Of a stretch of DNA of 32,266 nucleotides, positions 1-9,210 are shown piece by piece. The stretch is taken from the NCBI GenBank assembly GCA_002709915.1, contig PARF01000073.1, forward strand, positions 1 to 32,266, written 5' to 3'. The translations under genes and the position numbers were made by a program. This DNA comes from Roseibacillus sp. GTDB taxonomy: Bacteria; Verrucomicrobiota; Verrucomicrobiia; Verrucomicrobiales; Akkermansiaceae. The notes beneath the pieces are model-generated. The model was not told the DNA's origin. It was given only the letters and a program-made list of their open reading frames with translations, and made no database searches. Positions within the stretch are counted from its first letter, which is position 1; each line of letters opens with the position of its first letter.

Positions 1-15
1 GCATGTGAGCCCATC

Positions 16-2112
16 ATGATGAATCGACAGACAATTGCTTGTTGGATCGTGGCCCTCGTGGCTTGGCATCCGGCCGGCATTCGCGCCGCGAATGATGGGG
101 TTTTTGCCGAAGTAGTGGGGCCAGTTTTCCAACAAAGCTGTATCAAGTGCCACGGCCAAAATGGAAAGGTGAAGGGCAAGATTGATTTGCGCACGATCGA
201 GGGAGCCTCGGACTTGGTTTCTGACCTTAACCGTCTTGAGACAATCATTGACGTAATCGATGCAAATGAGATGCCGCCGGAGAAGGAACCTGAAATCGAT
301 CCCGTAGTGCGTGAGCAGCTCGTATTGGAACTACGCAAGCTGCTTCATGCAGGGGCAAGGGCGGAGAGGGGATTTGCGCCAACGCCTATTCGCAGGATGA
401 ATCGTTTCCAATATAACAATGCAGTTGTAGACCTGCTGCAGCTGAAGGTTGTTGTCTTTCCTCTCCCGGAGAAAATGATGAGGGACCGTTCCGGGTATTT
501 CCGGCCGGAAACGGGCAAGATGCCTGATAAGCTGGTAGTAAGCAGCCGTCAGCTTGGTAAATCCGCCCTGATTGAGCCCCGGCTGGCGGGGGTGGGCCCC
601 TTTCCGCAAGACCTGCGGGCGGAGCACGGTTTTGATAACCGTGGTGACCACCTGACGCTTTCCCCCATGCTGATGGAGGCCTTTTTCAAACTGAGCCGTC
701 GCATCGTGCAGAGCTCGAACTTTGATAAGCGGACGGTAGGGATCTGGCAGGAGTTCTTTGTTCCGCCGGATGAGAAAAAGGAACTGGAGAGCGAGTTGCG
801 CCAGCGATTGCAGGTTTTCTTGGGAAGGGCCTTTCGCCGACCCGTCGAAAAGGATCTTCTGGAAAGCTACGTCGGGCACGTAATGGGGCAGCTCAAGTCC
901 GGCAAGGAATTTTCCGGAGTGATGAAAGAAGCGGTCTCGGCAGTGCTGGCTTCACCACAGTTTCTCTACCTCTACGACAAGCCTTCCGGGAGTGGTGAAA
1001 CTGAGTTGCTGGACGGCTATGAACTGGCCTCCCGACTTTCGTTCTTTCTGTGGGGAAGTATTCCGGATGACGAGCTTCTGGAACTGGCGGGCAGTGGCAA
1101 GCTTGTCGAGCCAGAGGTGCTGATTGGGGAGGTCAGGCGAATGCTGCTCGACCGGAAACTCAAGCGCTTCTGCGACAGTTTCCCGGCCCAGTGGCTGCAG
1201 CTTGAACGAATCATTTCTTCGCTTCCTGACGAAACGATCTACCGGGATTTCTATTACGCTCCTCCCAATTACCGGACCAGTATGGACATGATGATGGAAC
1301 CTCTCCTATTGTTTGAGACGGTCCTGATTGAGAATCGTTCGATTCTTGAGTTCATCGATTCGGATTATACCTATCGAACGCCCCGCCTTCGCAAGTGGTA
1401 CGGGGAACCAACCAAGGAGAGGCTAGGAGGACCGATTACCCTGAATTTCAAACGTCAACCGGTCTCCGATAAGCGGCAAGGGGGGGTGATCACCAATGCG
1501 GCGGTAATGACGATGACCTCCGGTCCGGATGAGACCAAGCCGATCACGCGCGGGGCCTGGATCGCTGGGGTGATCTTTAACGATCCGCCTGAGCCTCCGC
1601 CCGCGGACGTGCCGGCCCTGGAAGAGCGGGACAATGCGGAGGACCTTACCGTGCGGGAGCGCTTTGCAGCTCATCGGGAGCGTGCCGATTGCGCAGGTTG
1701 CCACTCTCAGCTGGATCCCCTTGGTTTCGCTTTCGAGAATTTTGATCCGGTCGGGCGCTGGCGTGAGAAATACCAGAACGAACGGGAGGTAGATGCCTCG
1801 GGGACACTTTTCCGAAAGCACAGATTCAGTAACGTGGCGGAGTTCAAGCAGGCGCTCCTCAAGGAAAAGGACAGGTTTATCCGAGGTTTTGCCGAACACC
1901 TGCTTTCCTTTGCCCTCGGGCGTGAGATTACTCCCGCGGACTCGCCGTCTCTCGATGAGTTGGTCGCGCGGACGATTGCGGACGATTATCGGATCAGGAC
2001 CCTGATCGAGGGAGTGGTGCAGAGTGCCCCGTTTGTCAGCAGATCGAGGGGGATTTTGCGAAAAACGTCCTCATCTATCGAATCAAAACCTGCTACTGTA
2101 AAAGCACAGTGA
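16..2112 (+). CDS. Secreted c-type heme protein, DUF1592/DUF1588 family
   Basis: This 698-residue protein belongs to the large planctomycete/verrucomicrobial surface-cytochrome families of unknown physiological role. An N-terminal signal peptide (about residues 1-25, ending GIRAA) directs export. A PSCyt1-like cytochrome c module follows, with the heme motif CIKCH at residues 42-46. I assign DUF1587-like sequence near 125 (IRRMNRFQYNNAVVDLLQL), DUF1595-like near 265-325 (GRAFRRPVEKDLLESYV), DUF1592-like near 335-460, DUF1588 near 485-590 with a second CxxCH (CAGCH, 559-563) inside the typical LDPLGFAFENFDPVGRWRE block, and DUF1585 to the end. The stop overlaps the GTG start of the downstream DUF1552 gene by four bases (GTGA), so the two are probably translationally coupled. 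Family assignment is firm; a redox or structural role in the periplasm is inference. Start is the first of two adjacent ATG codons. Confidence 0.93.
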   Translation: MMNRQTIACWIVALVAWHPAGIRAANDGVFAEVVGPVFQQSCIKCHGQNGKVKGKIDLRTIEGASDLVSDLNRLETIIDVIDANEMPPEKEPEIDPVVREQLVLELRKLLHAGARAERGFAPTPIRRMNRFQYNNAVVDLLQLKVVVFPLPEKMMRDRSGYFRPETGKMPDKLVVSSRQLGKSALIEPRLAGVGPFPQDLRAEHGFDNRGDHLTLSPMLMEAFFKLSRRIVQSSNFDKRTVGIWQEFFVPPDEKKELESELRQRLQVFLGRAFRRPVEKDLLESYVGHVMGQLKSGKEFSGVMKEAVSAVLASPQFLYLYDKPSGSGETELLDGYELASRLSFFLWGSIPDDELLELAGSGKLVEPEVLIGEVRRMLLDRKLKRFCDSFPAQWLQLERIISSLPDETIYRDFYYAPPNYRTSMDMMMEPLLLFETVLIENRSILEFIDSDYTYRTPRLRKWYGEPTKERLGGPITLNFKRQPVSDKRQGGVITNAAVMTMTSGPDETKPITRGAWIAGVIFNDPPEPPPADVPALEERDNAEDLTVRERFAAHRERADCAGCHSQLDPLGFAFENFDPVGRWREKYQNEREVDASGTLFRKHRFSNVAEFKQALLKEKDRFIRGFAEHLLSFALGREITPADSPSLDELVARTIADDYRIRTLIEGVVQSAPFVSRSRGILRKTSSSIESKPATVKAQ

Positions 2113-3506
2113 AACCTGTATCAAGACGATCCTTCCTGCGTGGTATGAGTGGAGCCACTCTGGCCCTGCCATGGATGGAGAGCTTTGGGAGAGAGGCCGC
2201 CGTTACGGAACCATCCCAGCGTATCGCATGGTTCTATGTGCCGATCGGAGTCGTACGCCGCGGGTTCTTTCCCGGGGAGGCAGAAGCCGGTATTCCGAAG
2301 TTTACCGGTAGCCGCAAGGAGATGGCGGAGGGCGTCAAGCAGATCCCCGTTGGATCTCGCTCCCTTGAGTTGACGCCTACCATGAAGCCGCTCGAGACGA
2401 TGCGGGATAAGGTCACCCTGATAACCGGGATGGATCGGACCTTTCAGCCGGGCACCGACGTGCATGCTCAGTGTGCTTCCTGCTTTCTCACCAGTGCCAG
2501 TGCGTTCGAGGTAACCCAGTCCCCGTATCCTCTCGACCGGAGTCTTGACCATATCATAGCTGACACGGTCGGGGCAAACACCCCGTTCCGAACCCTCGAG
2601 TTCAGCTGCAACAGTCATAAGGACAACAAGGAGTCGATGTATTTTGACAACATCTCATGGTATGGGACCGGGCACGTTGCGCCCTCCCTCCGTGATCCGC
2701 GAGAAGCCTACCGACGCCTGTTTGGAACCAAGGAGATCAAGGCCTACCGCAATATCACCGATCTGGTGCTGGAGAACGCTCGTTCCCTGAGGCGTCAACT
2801 TGGCTACAGTGACCGGCAGAAGTTCAACGAGTATTTTGACTCCATCCGTACGATCGAGGAGCAGACGGAAAAACTTGAGAGGATGCGAGGGGAGTTGGCC
2901 AAGGCCAGAATCGAGGAACCTCCGGAGGCTCATTTGCCTCGGGGAGAATACATCCGCCTGATGGGGGACCTGATGGTTGTAGCCCTGCAGACAGGTCTGA
3001 CGAATGTGGCCACCTTCATGGTCGGCCCAGAGCGCTGGGATACGCCATATCTGTTCGAGAGCCTCTTCGAAAAACCGCGCAGTCATCACGGAATGTCTCA
3101 TAATCAGGGCAAATATATTGATGATCTGCTCAAAGTTGATCACTTTCATATGGAGCAGTTTGCCTACCTTCTGGAGAAGATGGATACTATCAGAGAGACC
3201 AATGGGACCTCCCTGCTCGACAACACGATTTTCACCTATGGTTCCGGCCTGGGGGATGGTGCCACGCATCAGTATAGTGCCCTACCGATTATCGTGGCCG
3301 GCTCTGGCGGTGGACGGCTCGTCACCGGCAAGCACATCAATCTCTCCGCCAACTCGGGGCACGTGCCCAAAAAGGACGGTAAGTATCAAAAGGTCGAAGG
3401 TGGGACTCCGTTGGCCAATCTCTGGCTGACCCAGGCGCAGGCCATGGGTTTGAAGACGGAACGATATGCCGACAGCACGGGTGCTCTGACACAATTAATG
3501 ACCTGA
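2109..3506 (+). CDS. Tat-exported DUF1552 family protein
   Basis: This 465-residue protein of the DUF1552 family starts with GTG inside the stop codon of the heme-protein gene. The N-terminus SRRSFLRG followed by a hydrophobic stretch is a close match to a twin-arginine signal, so the protein is probably exported folded. The family histidine block is present as SHHGMSHNQG near residue 330, close to the HHGLSHHG form I associate with the family, and the later block GSGLGDGATHQYSALPIIVAG is also typical. DUF1552 genes nearly always sit beside DUF1592/DUF1588 heme proteins in Planctomycetes and Verrucomicrobia, as here. Catalytic activity is not established; comparison with the related DUF1501 proteins suggests a phosphatase/sulfatase-like fold, which is inference. 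Confidence 0.92.
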   Translation: MKPVSRRSFLRGMSGATLALPWMESFGREAAVTEPSQRIAWFYVPIGVVRRGFFPGEAEAGIPKFTGSRKEMAEGVKQIPVGSRSLELTPTMKPLETMRDKVTLITGMDRTFQPGTDVHAQCASCFLTSASAFEVTQSPYPLDRSLDHIIADTVGANTPFRTLEFSCNSHKDNKESMYFDNISWYGTGHVAPSLRDPREAYRRLFGTKEIKAYRNITDLVLENARSLRRQLGYSDRQKFNEYFDSIRTIEEQTEKLERMRGELAKARIEEPPEAHLPRGEYIRLMGDLMVVALQTGLTNVATFMVGPERWDTPYLFESLFEKPRSHHGMSHNQGKYIDDLLKVDHFHMEQFAYLLEKMDTIRETNGTSLLDNTIFTYGSGLGDGATHQYSALPIIVAGSGGGRLVTGKHINLSANSGHVPKKDGKYQKVEGGTPLANLWLTQAQAMGLKTERYADSTGALTQLMT

Positions 3507-3569
3507 AGTTTTCTTCACCGAACCGACGACCTCGAACTTCCTCGGGGTGTCACCGGGGTTCGGCCGCGC

Positions 3570-4274
3570 TTATGGGGCGTGCTCGACCCTGAGGAAAAGC
3601 ATCGGCCGTACCGCTGTCTGCAGGGTGAGAGACGCGGTGCCAAGCGCGTTGGTGGTGATGACAGCAGGACTGGTTTCCTCCGTTGTGGGAAATGCTAAAT
3701 CACTCGGATCAGTTGTACTTTTTATCACGAAGTTCATATTGGGTGCCCCAGTGAAAGCCACGGTCAGGATGCCGCCATCAAGGGTAAGGGAGTTAATGAC
3801 AGGAGGAACCGGCTCAGTGACGGACGGCCCGATAATGACTTTGCCGATCATCCCCCGATGACCAGAGATTTCGCAGTAGTAGAAGACTTCTTTTCCTTCC
3901 ATGCTGGCAGGAAAAGTAAACTGGCTAGAGTCATTCGGATTGACCCGGAAAAGCCACCCGGGGCTCCCGTTTCGCAGGACGCTGGACTGCCGGAAGGCGG
4001 TCCCCGCTTCTAGATTCCCCGAATAGGTTACCGCATTCGGAAAGGCGGTGTCGTTGTAGGCGAAAACAAGAGGGTGTCCGCCACTGGTCCGATTGACGGT
4101 ATAAGTTACCCCCGATTGAAGAGCGAGGACCGGATCGTTGAAGCCGTTAATTCGATAATGGGAAGCACCCGAATTACCCATGTTTATGATCGAATCCCCC
4201 TCCACGAAAGAAATGGTCTCCGCGTGGCAGGGAATCAAGGGAGCAGTCAGAAGTAAGAGGAATAGATAGCGCAC
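3570..4274 (-). CDS. Secreted blue-copper (cupredoxin) protein
   Basis: This is a plastocyanin-like exported protein of about 234 residues. I prefer the GTG at 4274 over the TTG at 4307 in the ORF track because it gives a compact signal peptide (VRYLFLLLLTAPLIPCHA, cleavage before ETISF); the longer form adds an Arg-rich leader with no obvious role. Type-1 copper ligands are visible: His67 (GGHPLVF) and Cys134, His139 and Met142 in YYCEISGHRGMIGK, the C-x4-H-x2-M spacing of small blue copper proteins. The C-terminal ~75 residues (from PPVINSLTLDGG to the terminal LFLRVEHAP) resemble beta-sandwich tails seen on many verrucomicrobial secreted proteins. It lies opposite in strand and between two heme-protein/DUF1552 couplets, so a role as periplasmic electron carrier for them is possible but inferred. 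Confidence 0.85.
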   Translation of the reverse strand: MRYLFLLLLTAPLIPCHAETISFVEGDSIINMGNSGASHYRINGFNDPVLALQSGVTYTVNRTSGGHPLVFAYNDTAFPNAVTYSGNLEAGTAFRQSSVLRNGSPGWLFRVNPNDSSQFTFPASMEGKEVFYYCEISGHRGMIGKVIIGPSVTEPVPPVINSLTLDGGILTVAFTGAPNMNFVIKSTTDPSDLAFPTTEETSPAVITTNALGTASLTLQTAVRPMLFLRVEHAP

Positions 4275-4456
4275 CCCACATCTTACGGCGCGCCGGGCTC
4301 CACGCAAGTAGTAGAGTGGGTCTTGTGGCCCTCACCCACGACCCGCAGGCTTTTTTCAAGGATACCCGGTGCCGCAGCGGTCTGTGGGGAAGATCCCTGA
4401 AAGATTCGACGAAAGGCCCATCCTAGGGTAAACCGGAAGGAGACCGCTGGGAAATC

Positions 4457-5764
4457 ATGCTCAATCGCAGATCACTACTGAAGGGAATGGCCGCGGCAGC
4501 CGCTGGAGCCCCGCTTTTTCCCAGCCTCGCTCAGGCTGATCGAGGTCCGGGAAACCCCAAAAGGGTGATCTTTTTCCTTCAGAACCAAGGCTTCGATCCG
4601 ATGACCTGTATTCCATCAGGAATGAAGAACAGTGGTTCCCTGGCCAAGGCGAAATTGCCTGAGCCCATCGAGGTACTGGAACCTTACAAGGAGCGTCTGC
4701 ATATCATCAACGGGCTCCACGGATTGCATACGAGCCCCTCGCACAGCGCCTTTTTTGGTGCGCTTGGAGGATACCGGGGGAGTGACGGAGTGCCACCAAG
4801 TGGCCCGACTATCGATCACACTCTCAGTGCAACGCTGCCCGAAACCCTCCTGCCACATTTATGCATCGGGATGGATTCTCTCGGGAACATGAGATCGAAG
4901 CCCACGGTAGCGAATCTTTCTGCTAGCGGAGCAGGTCAACCCATCTTCATGCATTCCAACCCTAACCACCTCTATGAGATGCTGTATGGCGGGATTTCTG
5001 AAGGTGAAATCCGCAAACAGCACGAGGCCCGTTCCGGTATGTTCAACAGGGTTGAACAACTTGCGGCGGCCGAGGTTATTGGCCTGCGAGACGTAAGCAA
5101 AGAGCGCTTCAAGCAGTATGTCGACGGATTCGGCGAGATCAATGGGCTGCGAGAACGTCTCGGGGAGGTATCTCCGCGACTCAGGGATTTTGCTCCCGAA
5201 GTGGATGAGCGCTACACCAATCCGGAGTACGAAACCGACTGGCATGATGTGCTTCTCGATCTGGGTATTTCAGCACTAAAGTCAGGCCTTACGAGTGTTC
5301 TTACAATTGGATCTGGTCGGGGTGAAATCTTTGGAGCCTGGAAGGGCCTCGGGGTGGAGCAGCAGGGGCACAACCTCGGTCACATGAAGCAGCCGAACAA
5401 CCCAATCTGGGTCAAGATCCGCCAGTACAACAGCCGGATGCTGGTTCGATTGATGGAAGAGCTCGAGAGTGTTCCCGAGGGAAGTGGCACCATGATGGAC
5501 AACACTCTGATCGTCTACACCAGCAACAACGCGGACTCTCAGCATACTTCCGGGAAGAACTGGCCCGTGATGTTGCTTGGCAACTATGATGGGGCCTTCA
5601 AGACGGGGTGTTTTACCCAGCTCGATGGGAAGCGGCCGATCAACGCTCTCTACAATTCCATTCTGAGGGCCTCCGGAGTCTCTGGAGATCGCTACAACAT
5701 GTCCGAGAAGATGGCGGCTAAGTTTGATTCAGGCACAGGTCCTCTTAAGGAAATCCTCGTGTGA
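4457..5764 (+). CDS. Tat-exported DUF1552 family protein, divergent copy
   Basis: This 435-residue protein starts at ATG 4457 with a clear twin-arginine signal ([18 protein letters not shown], ending SLAQA). The body follows the DUF1552 plan: [14 protein letters not shown] near the start, a central helical part, [14 protein letters not shown], and a late [18 protein letters not shown] block. The histidine block is altered relative to the copy at 2109: GHNLGHM replaces HHGMSH, so this is a diverged paralogue and may have different metal or substrate binding. Its stop overlaps the GTG start of the downstream heme protein by GTGA, the reverse order of the first couplet. An AAGGAG sequence lies about 15 bases upstream of the start, which is rather far. 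Function unknown; export is well supported. Confidence 0.88.
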   Translation: MLNRRSLLKGMAAAAAGAPLFPSLAQADRGPGNPKRVIFFLQNQGFDPMTCIPSGMKNSGSLAKAKLPEPIEVLEPYKERLHIINGLHGLHTSPSHSAFFGALGGYRGSDGVPPSGPTIDHTLSATLPETLLPHLCIGMDSLGNMRSKPTVANLSASGAGQPIFMHSNPNHLYEMLYGGISEGEIRKQHEARSGMFNRVEQLAAAEVIGLRDVSKERFKQYVDGFGEINGLRERLGEVSPRLRDFAPEVDERYTNPEYETDWHDVLLDLGISALKSGLTSVLTIGSGRGEIFGAWKGLGVEQQGHNLGHMKQPNNPIWVKIRQYNSRMLVRLMEELESVPEGSGTMMDNTLIVYTSNNADSQHTSGKNWPVMLLGNYDGAFKTGCFTQLDGKRPINALYNSILRASGVSGDRYNMSEKMAAKFDSGTGPLKEILV

Positions 5765-8337
5765 TTAGGCTGTTTCTATTGCTCTGGGCGCTTTTTCACG
5801 CCTCCGTCGCGTCGGCGGCTCCTCAGGAGAAGCCGCCCTACGTTCCGGGGACATCTGTCGAAGGCGATTTTGAGGGATTCGCTAAGATCTTTCTCGAGAA
5901 TCACTGCATCGATTGCCACGGCGACACGACCATCGAAGGTGATCTTTCCCTGATGGATATCGGGCCAGTGGATGAATCGAATGCCTCGCTATGGAAGTCG
6001 GTATGGACCCAAGTCTCCCTGCAGGAAATGCCTCCCCGGAAAAAGACTCAGCCCGGGGTGGTGGAGCGCTTGCGCTTTTCCGATTGGATTATCGGCGAGC
6101 TGCAGCGTGCGATGAAGGACAAGGGAGGGTTTCGCGCACACCTCGATCCGAACAAGGGGAACTTTCTGAGCCATGATCTTCTCTTCGGACCCTTGCCCTC
6201 GGGCGTCCAGCTCATGCCGACGGCGTCGCCAGCCCGCCTCTGGCGGGTAACGCCACAGGAGCACATCACCCGTCTGAATGAGTTGATCAATACCGAACCG
6301 GAATATGATCCGGAGAAGCCAGGCAAGCGGACGCGCGGTGACGCGGTTCCTACCAATCACGGAGGAGAGCTGAAGCTTTACTTCGGGACAGATCGTATCA
6401 CCAGGTGGCTCGGAGGCACCGTGGCTTATGCCACTGCGGTGAAGAGTGTGCCTGCGGTGCTTTCCTCGTCCCGCAAGCACGGGTTAGAGAATTATCCCGG
6501 ATTCGCCACGGTAAATAGTGCGGAGGCGACCCAGATCTTAGCCAAGGCCGAAGACATTCTGCGTTACATGGCCTACGGTCCGCTCAGTATTGCCCAACCG
6601 GCGCAGATCACCGACAACCCGAACTCCTACAGGATGGAAGGAGATATCCGGGGTCAGCCGACCTCGATCGTCTATAATACGAAGGTGGTTCGCCCCATGA
6701 CTCCGGTTCACGATCTGATGGAGGAGCCCGGTGTAAAAGATGAGCGTCTGAAGGAAACGGTAGAGTTTCTCTTTGAGGCGGTGACCTTCCGGCCACCTAC
6801 TCCGCAGGAAACCAAATCATACCTCCAGATCGCGCGGAACGCGATCGACAAGGTGGGAAAGGAAAACGGGGTCTTCATGGGTTTAGCCGCGATCTTTCTT
6901 GATAGGGATGCCCTCTTCCGCCCTGAACTTGCCGCATCAGGCACGAGCGACAGCTATGGCCGGGCGCCGTTGCAGGACTGGGAACTTGCTCTCGCGGTCA
7001 ACCATGCTCTTCGTTACATCAGGCCTGATGAGGCACTTCGGGCCTCGGTAGCGGAGGGCCGCATGCGTAGCCGGGAAGACGTGAAACGGGAGGTCGAGCG
7101 CATGCTGGCTGATGATAGCATTCGCAAGCCACGCATCCTGCGCTTCTTCCGGGACTTTTTTGATCATGATCTCGGGGGCTATATCTGTAAGGACTCGAGG
7201 GCCCTCGCGGAGACGGGGGCGAGTAACCGGGGAACCGCACATTACCGCGCAATGTTTGAAGCGACGGCGAGTACTGATCGGTTGATCGAGTTGATTCTCG
7301 AGCAGGATAAGGAGGTTCTCCGCAATTTGCTTACCACCGACAAGGTGGTGGCTACTCGCAAGGATGAAATCTATTTTGGAAAGAGAAGGAGCCAGTCCGA
7401 GAGAAGGGTAGTTGCCGAAAAGGAGAAGAAGGATTTTGAGGAGAGCCGGAAGAAATCTCAAGCGGTGGTGAAGGATCTGGAGAGGAAGATTTCCATACTC
7501 GAGGAAAAGTCAAAAGCCGACCCTAGCGATAAGAGATTGAAGCAAATCCTCGTCCAAGAACGAAAGAGACTCACGGCTGCGAAGAAGCAGGCGGACCCCA
7601 AGAGTAAGCCTCCGAAAAGTCCGAACAGCGGGGTCCAACCTGCGGAACTTATAGGGTCGAAGATCTTTGCCCGGGTGAGCAGGCGTAGTTTCGGATCCGG
7701 TTCGATGAAACCCGAACGTATTCTGGCTACGGTCCCGGAGAACCAGCGCCGGGGAATCCTGACCCATCCCAGCTGGTTGGTTTCACACTCGGACGCCATG
7801 GACAATCATGCCATCTTGCGGGGGCGTTGGATCCGTGAGCGACTGCTGGGTGGAGGTGTTCCTGATGTGCCAATCACGGTGGACGCGCAGCTTCCGGACG
7901 AACCTCATAATACCCTACGGGCACGGATGCGGGTCACGAGGAAGGATTACTGCTGGACCTGTCACGAGAAGATGGACCCTCTCGGCTTACCCTTCGAGAT
8001 GTACAATCATGCCGGTCTTTTTCGAACGACCGAGCTTGGCAAGCCCGTGGATACATCGGGTGAAATCATTGATAGCGGGGAGCCCGCTCTCGACGGCCCG
8101 GTGAAAAACGCCTTGGAGCTGATCGACAAGCTGGCCGCCAGCGAACGTGTTGAGCAGGTTTTCGTACGTCACGCCTTCCGTTTTTGGATGGGCCGTAACG
8201 AGACGATCAATGACAGGCCTTTGCTGCAGGCAGCTCACAAGGCCTACCGTGACAGTGGGGGGAGTATGAAGGCTCTTTTGATCTCTCTGCTTACCTCCGA
8301 CGCTTTTCTTTACCGCACGGTTGAAGAGGGGAGATAA
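5761..8337 (+). CDS. Secreted c-type heme protein, DUF1592/DUF1588 family, with Lys-rich coiled-coil insert
   Basis: This 858-residue exported protein begins with GTG overlapping the upstream stop. The signal peptide is [20 protein letters not shown] PSCyt1-like heme motif CIDCH is at 49-53. DUF1592-like sequence starts near 405, DUF1588 spans about 660-760 with CWTCH at 731-735 followed by [15 protein letters not shown], and DUF1585 follows to the end ([17 protein letters not shown]). It differs from the first heme protein in lacking a recognisable DUF1587 block and in carrying a strongly charged, Lys/Glu-rich predicted coiled coil at about 539-627 between the DUF1592 and DUF1588 parts. It is paired with the divergent DUF1552 protein, so the two couplets look like diverged versions of one unit. 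Role unknown; family and export are well supported. Confidence 0.9.
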   Translation: MIRLFLLLWALFHASVASAAPQEKPPYVPGTSVEGDFEGFAKIFLENHCIDCHGDTTIEGDLSLMDIGPVDESNASLWKSVWTQVSLQEMPPRKKTQPGVVERLRFSDWIIGELQRAMKDKGGFRAHLDPNKGNFLSHDLLFGPLPSGVQLMPTASPARLWRVTPQEHITRLNELINTEPEYDPEKPGKRTRGDAVPTNHGGELKLYFGTDRITRWLGGTVAYATAVKSVPAVLSSSRKHGLENYPGFATVNSAEATQILAKAEDILRYMAYGPLSIAQPAQITDNPNSYRMEGDIRGQPTSIVYNTKVVRPMTPVHDLMEEPGVKDERLKETVEFLFEAVTFRPPTPQETKSYLQIARNAIDKVGKENGVFMGLAAIFLDRDALFRPELAASGTSDSYGRAPLQDWELALAVNHALRYIRPDEALRASVAEGRMRSREDVKREVERMLADDSIRKPRILRFFRDFFDHDLGGYICKDSRALAETGASNRGTAHYRAMFEATASTDRLIELILEQDKEVLRNLLTTDKVVATRKDEIYFGKRRSQSERRVVAEKEKKDFEESRKKSQAVVKDLERKISILEEKSKADPSDKRLKQILVQERKRLTAAKKQADPKSKPPKSPNSGVQPAELIGSKIFARVSRRSFGSGSMKPERILATVPENQRRGILTHPSWLVSHSDAMDNHAILRGRWIRERLLGGGVPDVPITVDAQLPDEPHNTLRARMRVTRKDYCWTCHEKMDPLGLPFEMYNHAGLFRTTELGKPVDTSGEIIDSGEPALDGPVKNALELIDKLAASERVEQVFVRHAFRFWMGRNETINDRPLLQAAHKAYRDSGGSMKALLISLLTSDAFLYRTVEEGR

Positions 8338-8352
8338 GTCGGGACCGGGTTG

Positions 8353-9069
8353 TCACTTCTCCATCCCTGGCTTCCAGGCTTCAGCAAGCTTGGCGGCTTC
8401 GGCGAGTTCCCCGGGGGCGGCTTGCGTCTTGAGGATAGACAGAGCCTCAACTGCTGCTGAGCCATAGCCTGCATCAATTGCGAGGGTCAGCCACTTGAGG
8501 GCCTCGGTCAGGTTGCGGTCGACTCCTGAGCCGGTGGCGCAAGCCTGACCACAGGCAAACTGGGCTCCTGGGTGTCCTTGGTCGGCGGCTTGCAGGTGCC
8601 AATTTGAGGCCTGCTCCGGGTTCTTTGTGACACCAGAACCGTTTTTATACATGTCACCGAGGGTGGCCTGGCCCTCCAAGTCTCCCTGTTCCGCGGCCCG
8701 GCGCATCCAGAGAAAGGCGAGGGACTTGTCAGAGGAGACTCCCTCTCCGGTGAGATACATCTGCCCGAGGGCCCGGGCGGCCTTGCCATCTCCCTGACCG
8801 GCCGCCTTGCGGCGCCACTTGGCAGATTCCTTGAGATCGATGGGAGCGCCCACGCCGTAGGCGTAAAGGTTGCCGAGAATACGCTGGGCCTCGGCCCCGC
8901 CTTTTTCCGCCGCTCCCCGGATGAGCTTGAATCCCTGGTCGCGGTCCTGCTCCACCCCGCGGCCGAGGAGGTAGTCGGTGCCCAGCTTGGTCTGGGCCTT
9001 GGCATCATCCTGGGCGGTGCCCACCCCAACCGAGAGGACAAGAAGTGAAAAAAGGGCCGCGAATTTCAT
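8353..9069 (-). CDS. Secreted Sel1-repeat protein
   Basis: This protein of about 238 residues consists of a signal peptide (MKFAALFSLLVLSVGVGTAQ) and five consecutive 36-residue Sel1-like repeats followed by a partial sixth. Each repeat carries the pattern LGxxYxxGxGVxxDxxxAxxWxxxAAxxG (for example LGDMYKNGSGVTKNPEQASNW). Such solenoids bind other proteins and act as scaffolds, often in the periplasm. I start it at ATG 9069 rather than the TTG or other upstream codon of the ORF track, because the 31 additional residues would precede an otherwise perfect signal peptide. The gene is divergent from the lipoprotein gene at 9211 and convergent with the heme-protein gene ending at 8337. Its partner cannot be deduced from the sequence. 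Confidence 0.88.
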   Translation of the reverse strand: MKFAALFSLLVLSVGVGTAQDDAKAQTKLGTDYLLGRGVEQDRDQGFKLIRGAAEKGGAEAQRILGNLYAYGVGAPIDLKESAKWRRKAAGQGDGKAARALGQMYLTGEGVSSDKSLAFLWMRRAAEQGDLEGQATLGDMYKNGSGVTKNPEQASNWHLQAADQGHPGAQFACGQACATGSGVDRNLTEALKWLTLAIDAGYGSAAVEALSILKTQAAPGELAEAAKLAEAWKPGMEK

Positions 9070-9210
9070 TGGCCCGGATTCCAGCACATCATCGTGCCGG
9101 GGCCAAGCATCCACCGTCTGGACCCGGGTTCCCGGGCTCGGAAGGGTCGAGAGGAGCGACAACTAAACTGTTTTCTTTTCGGGATCGGCTCCCTGGCTCA
9201 GCATGTTGAG

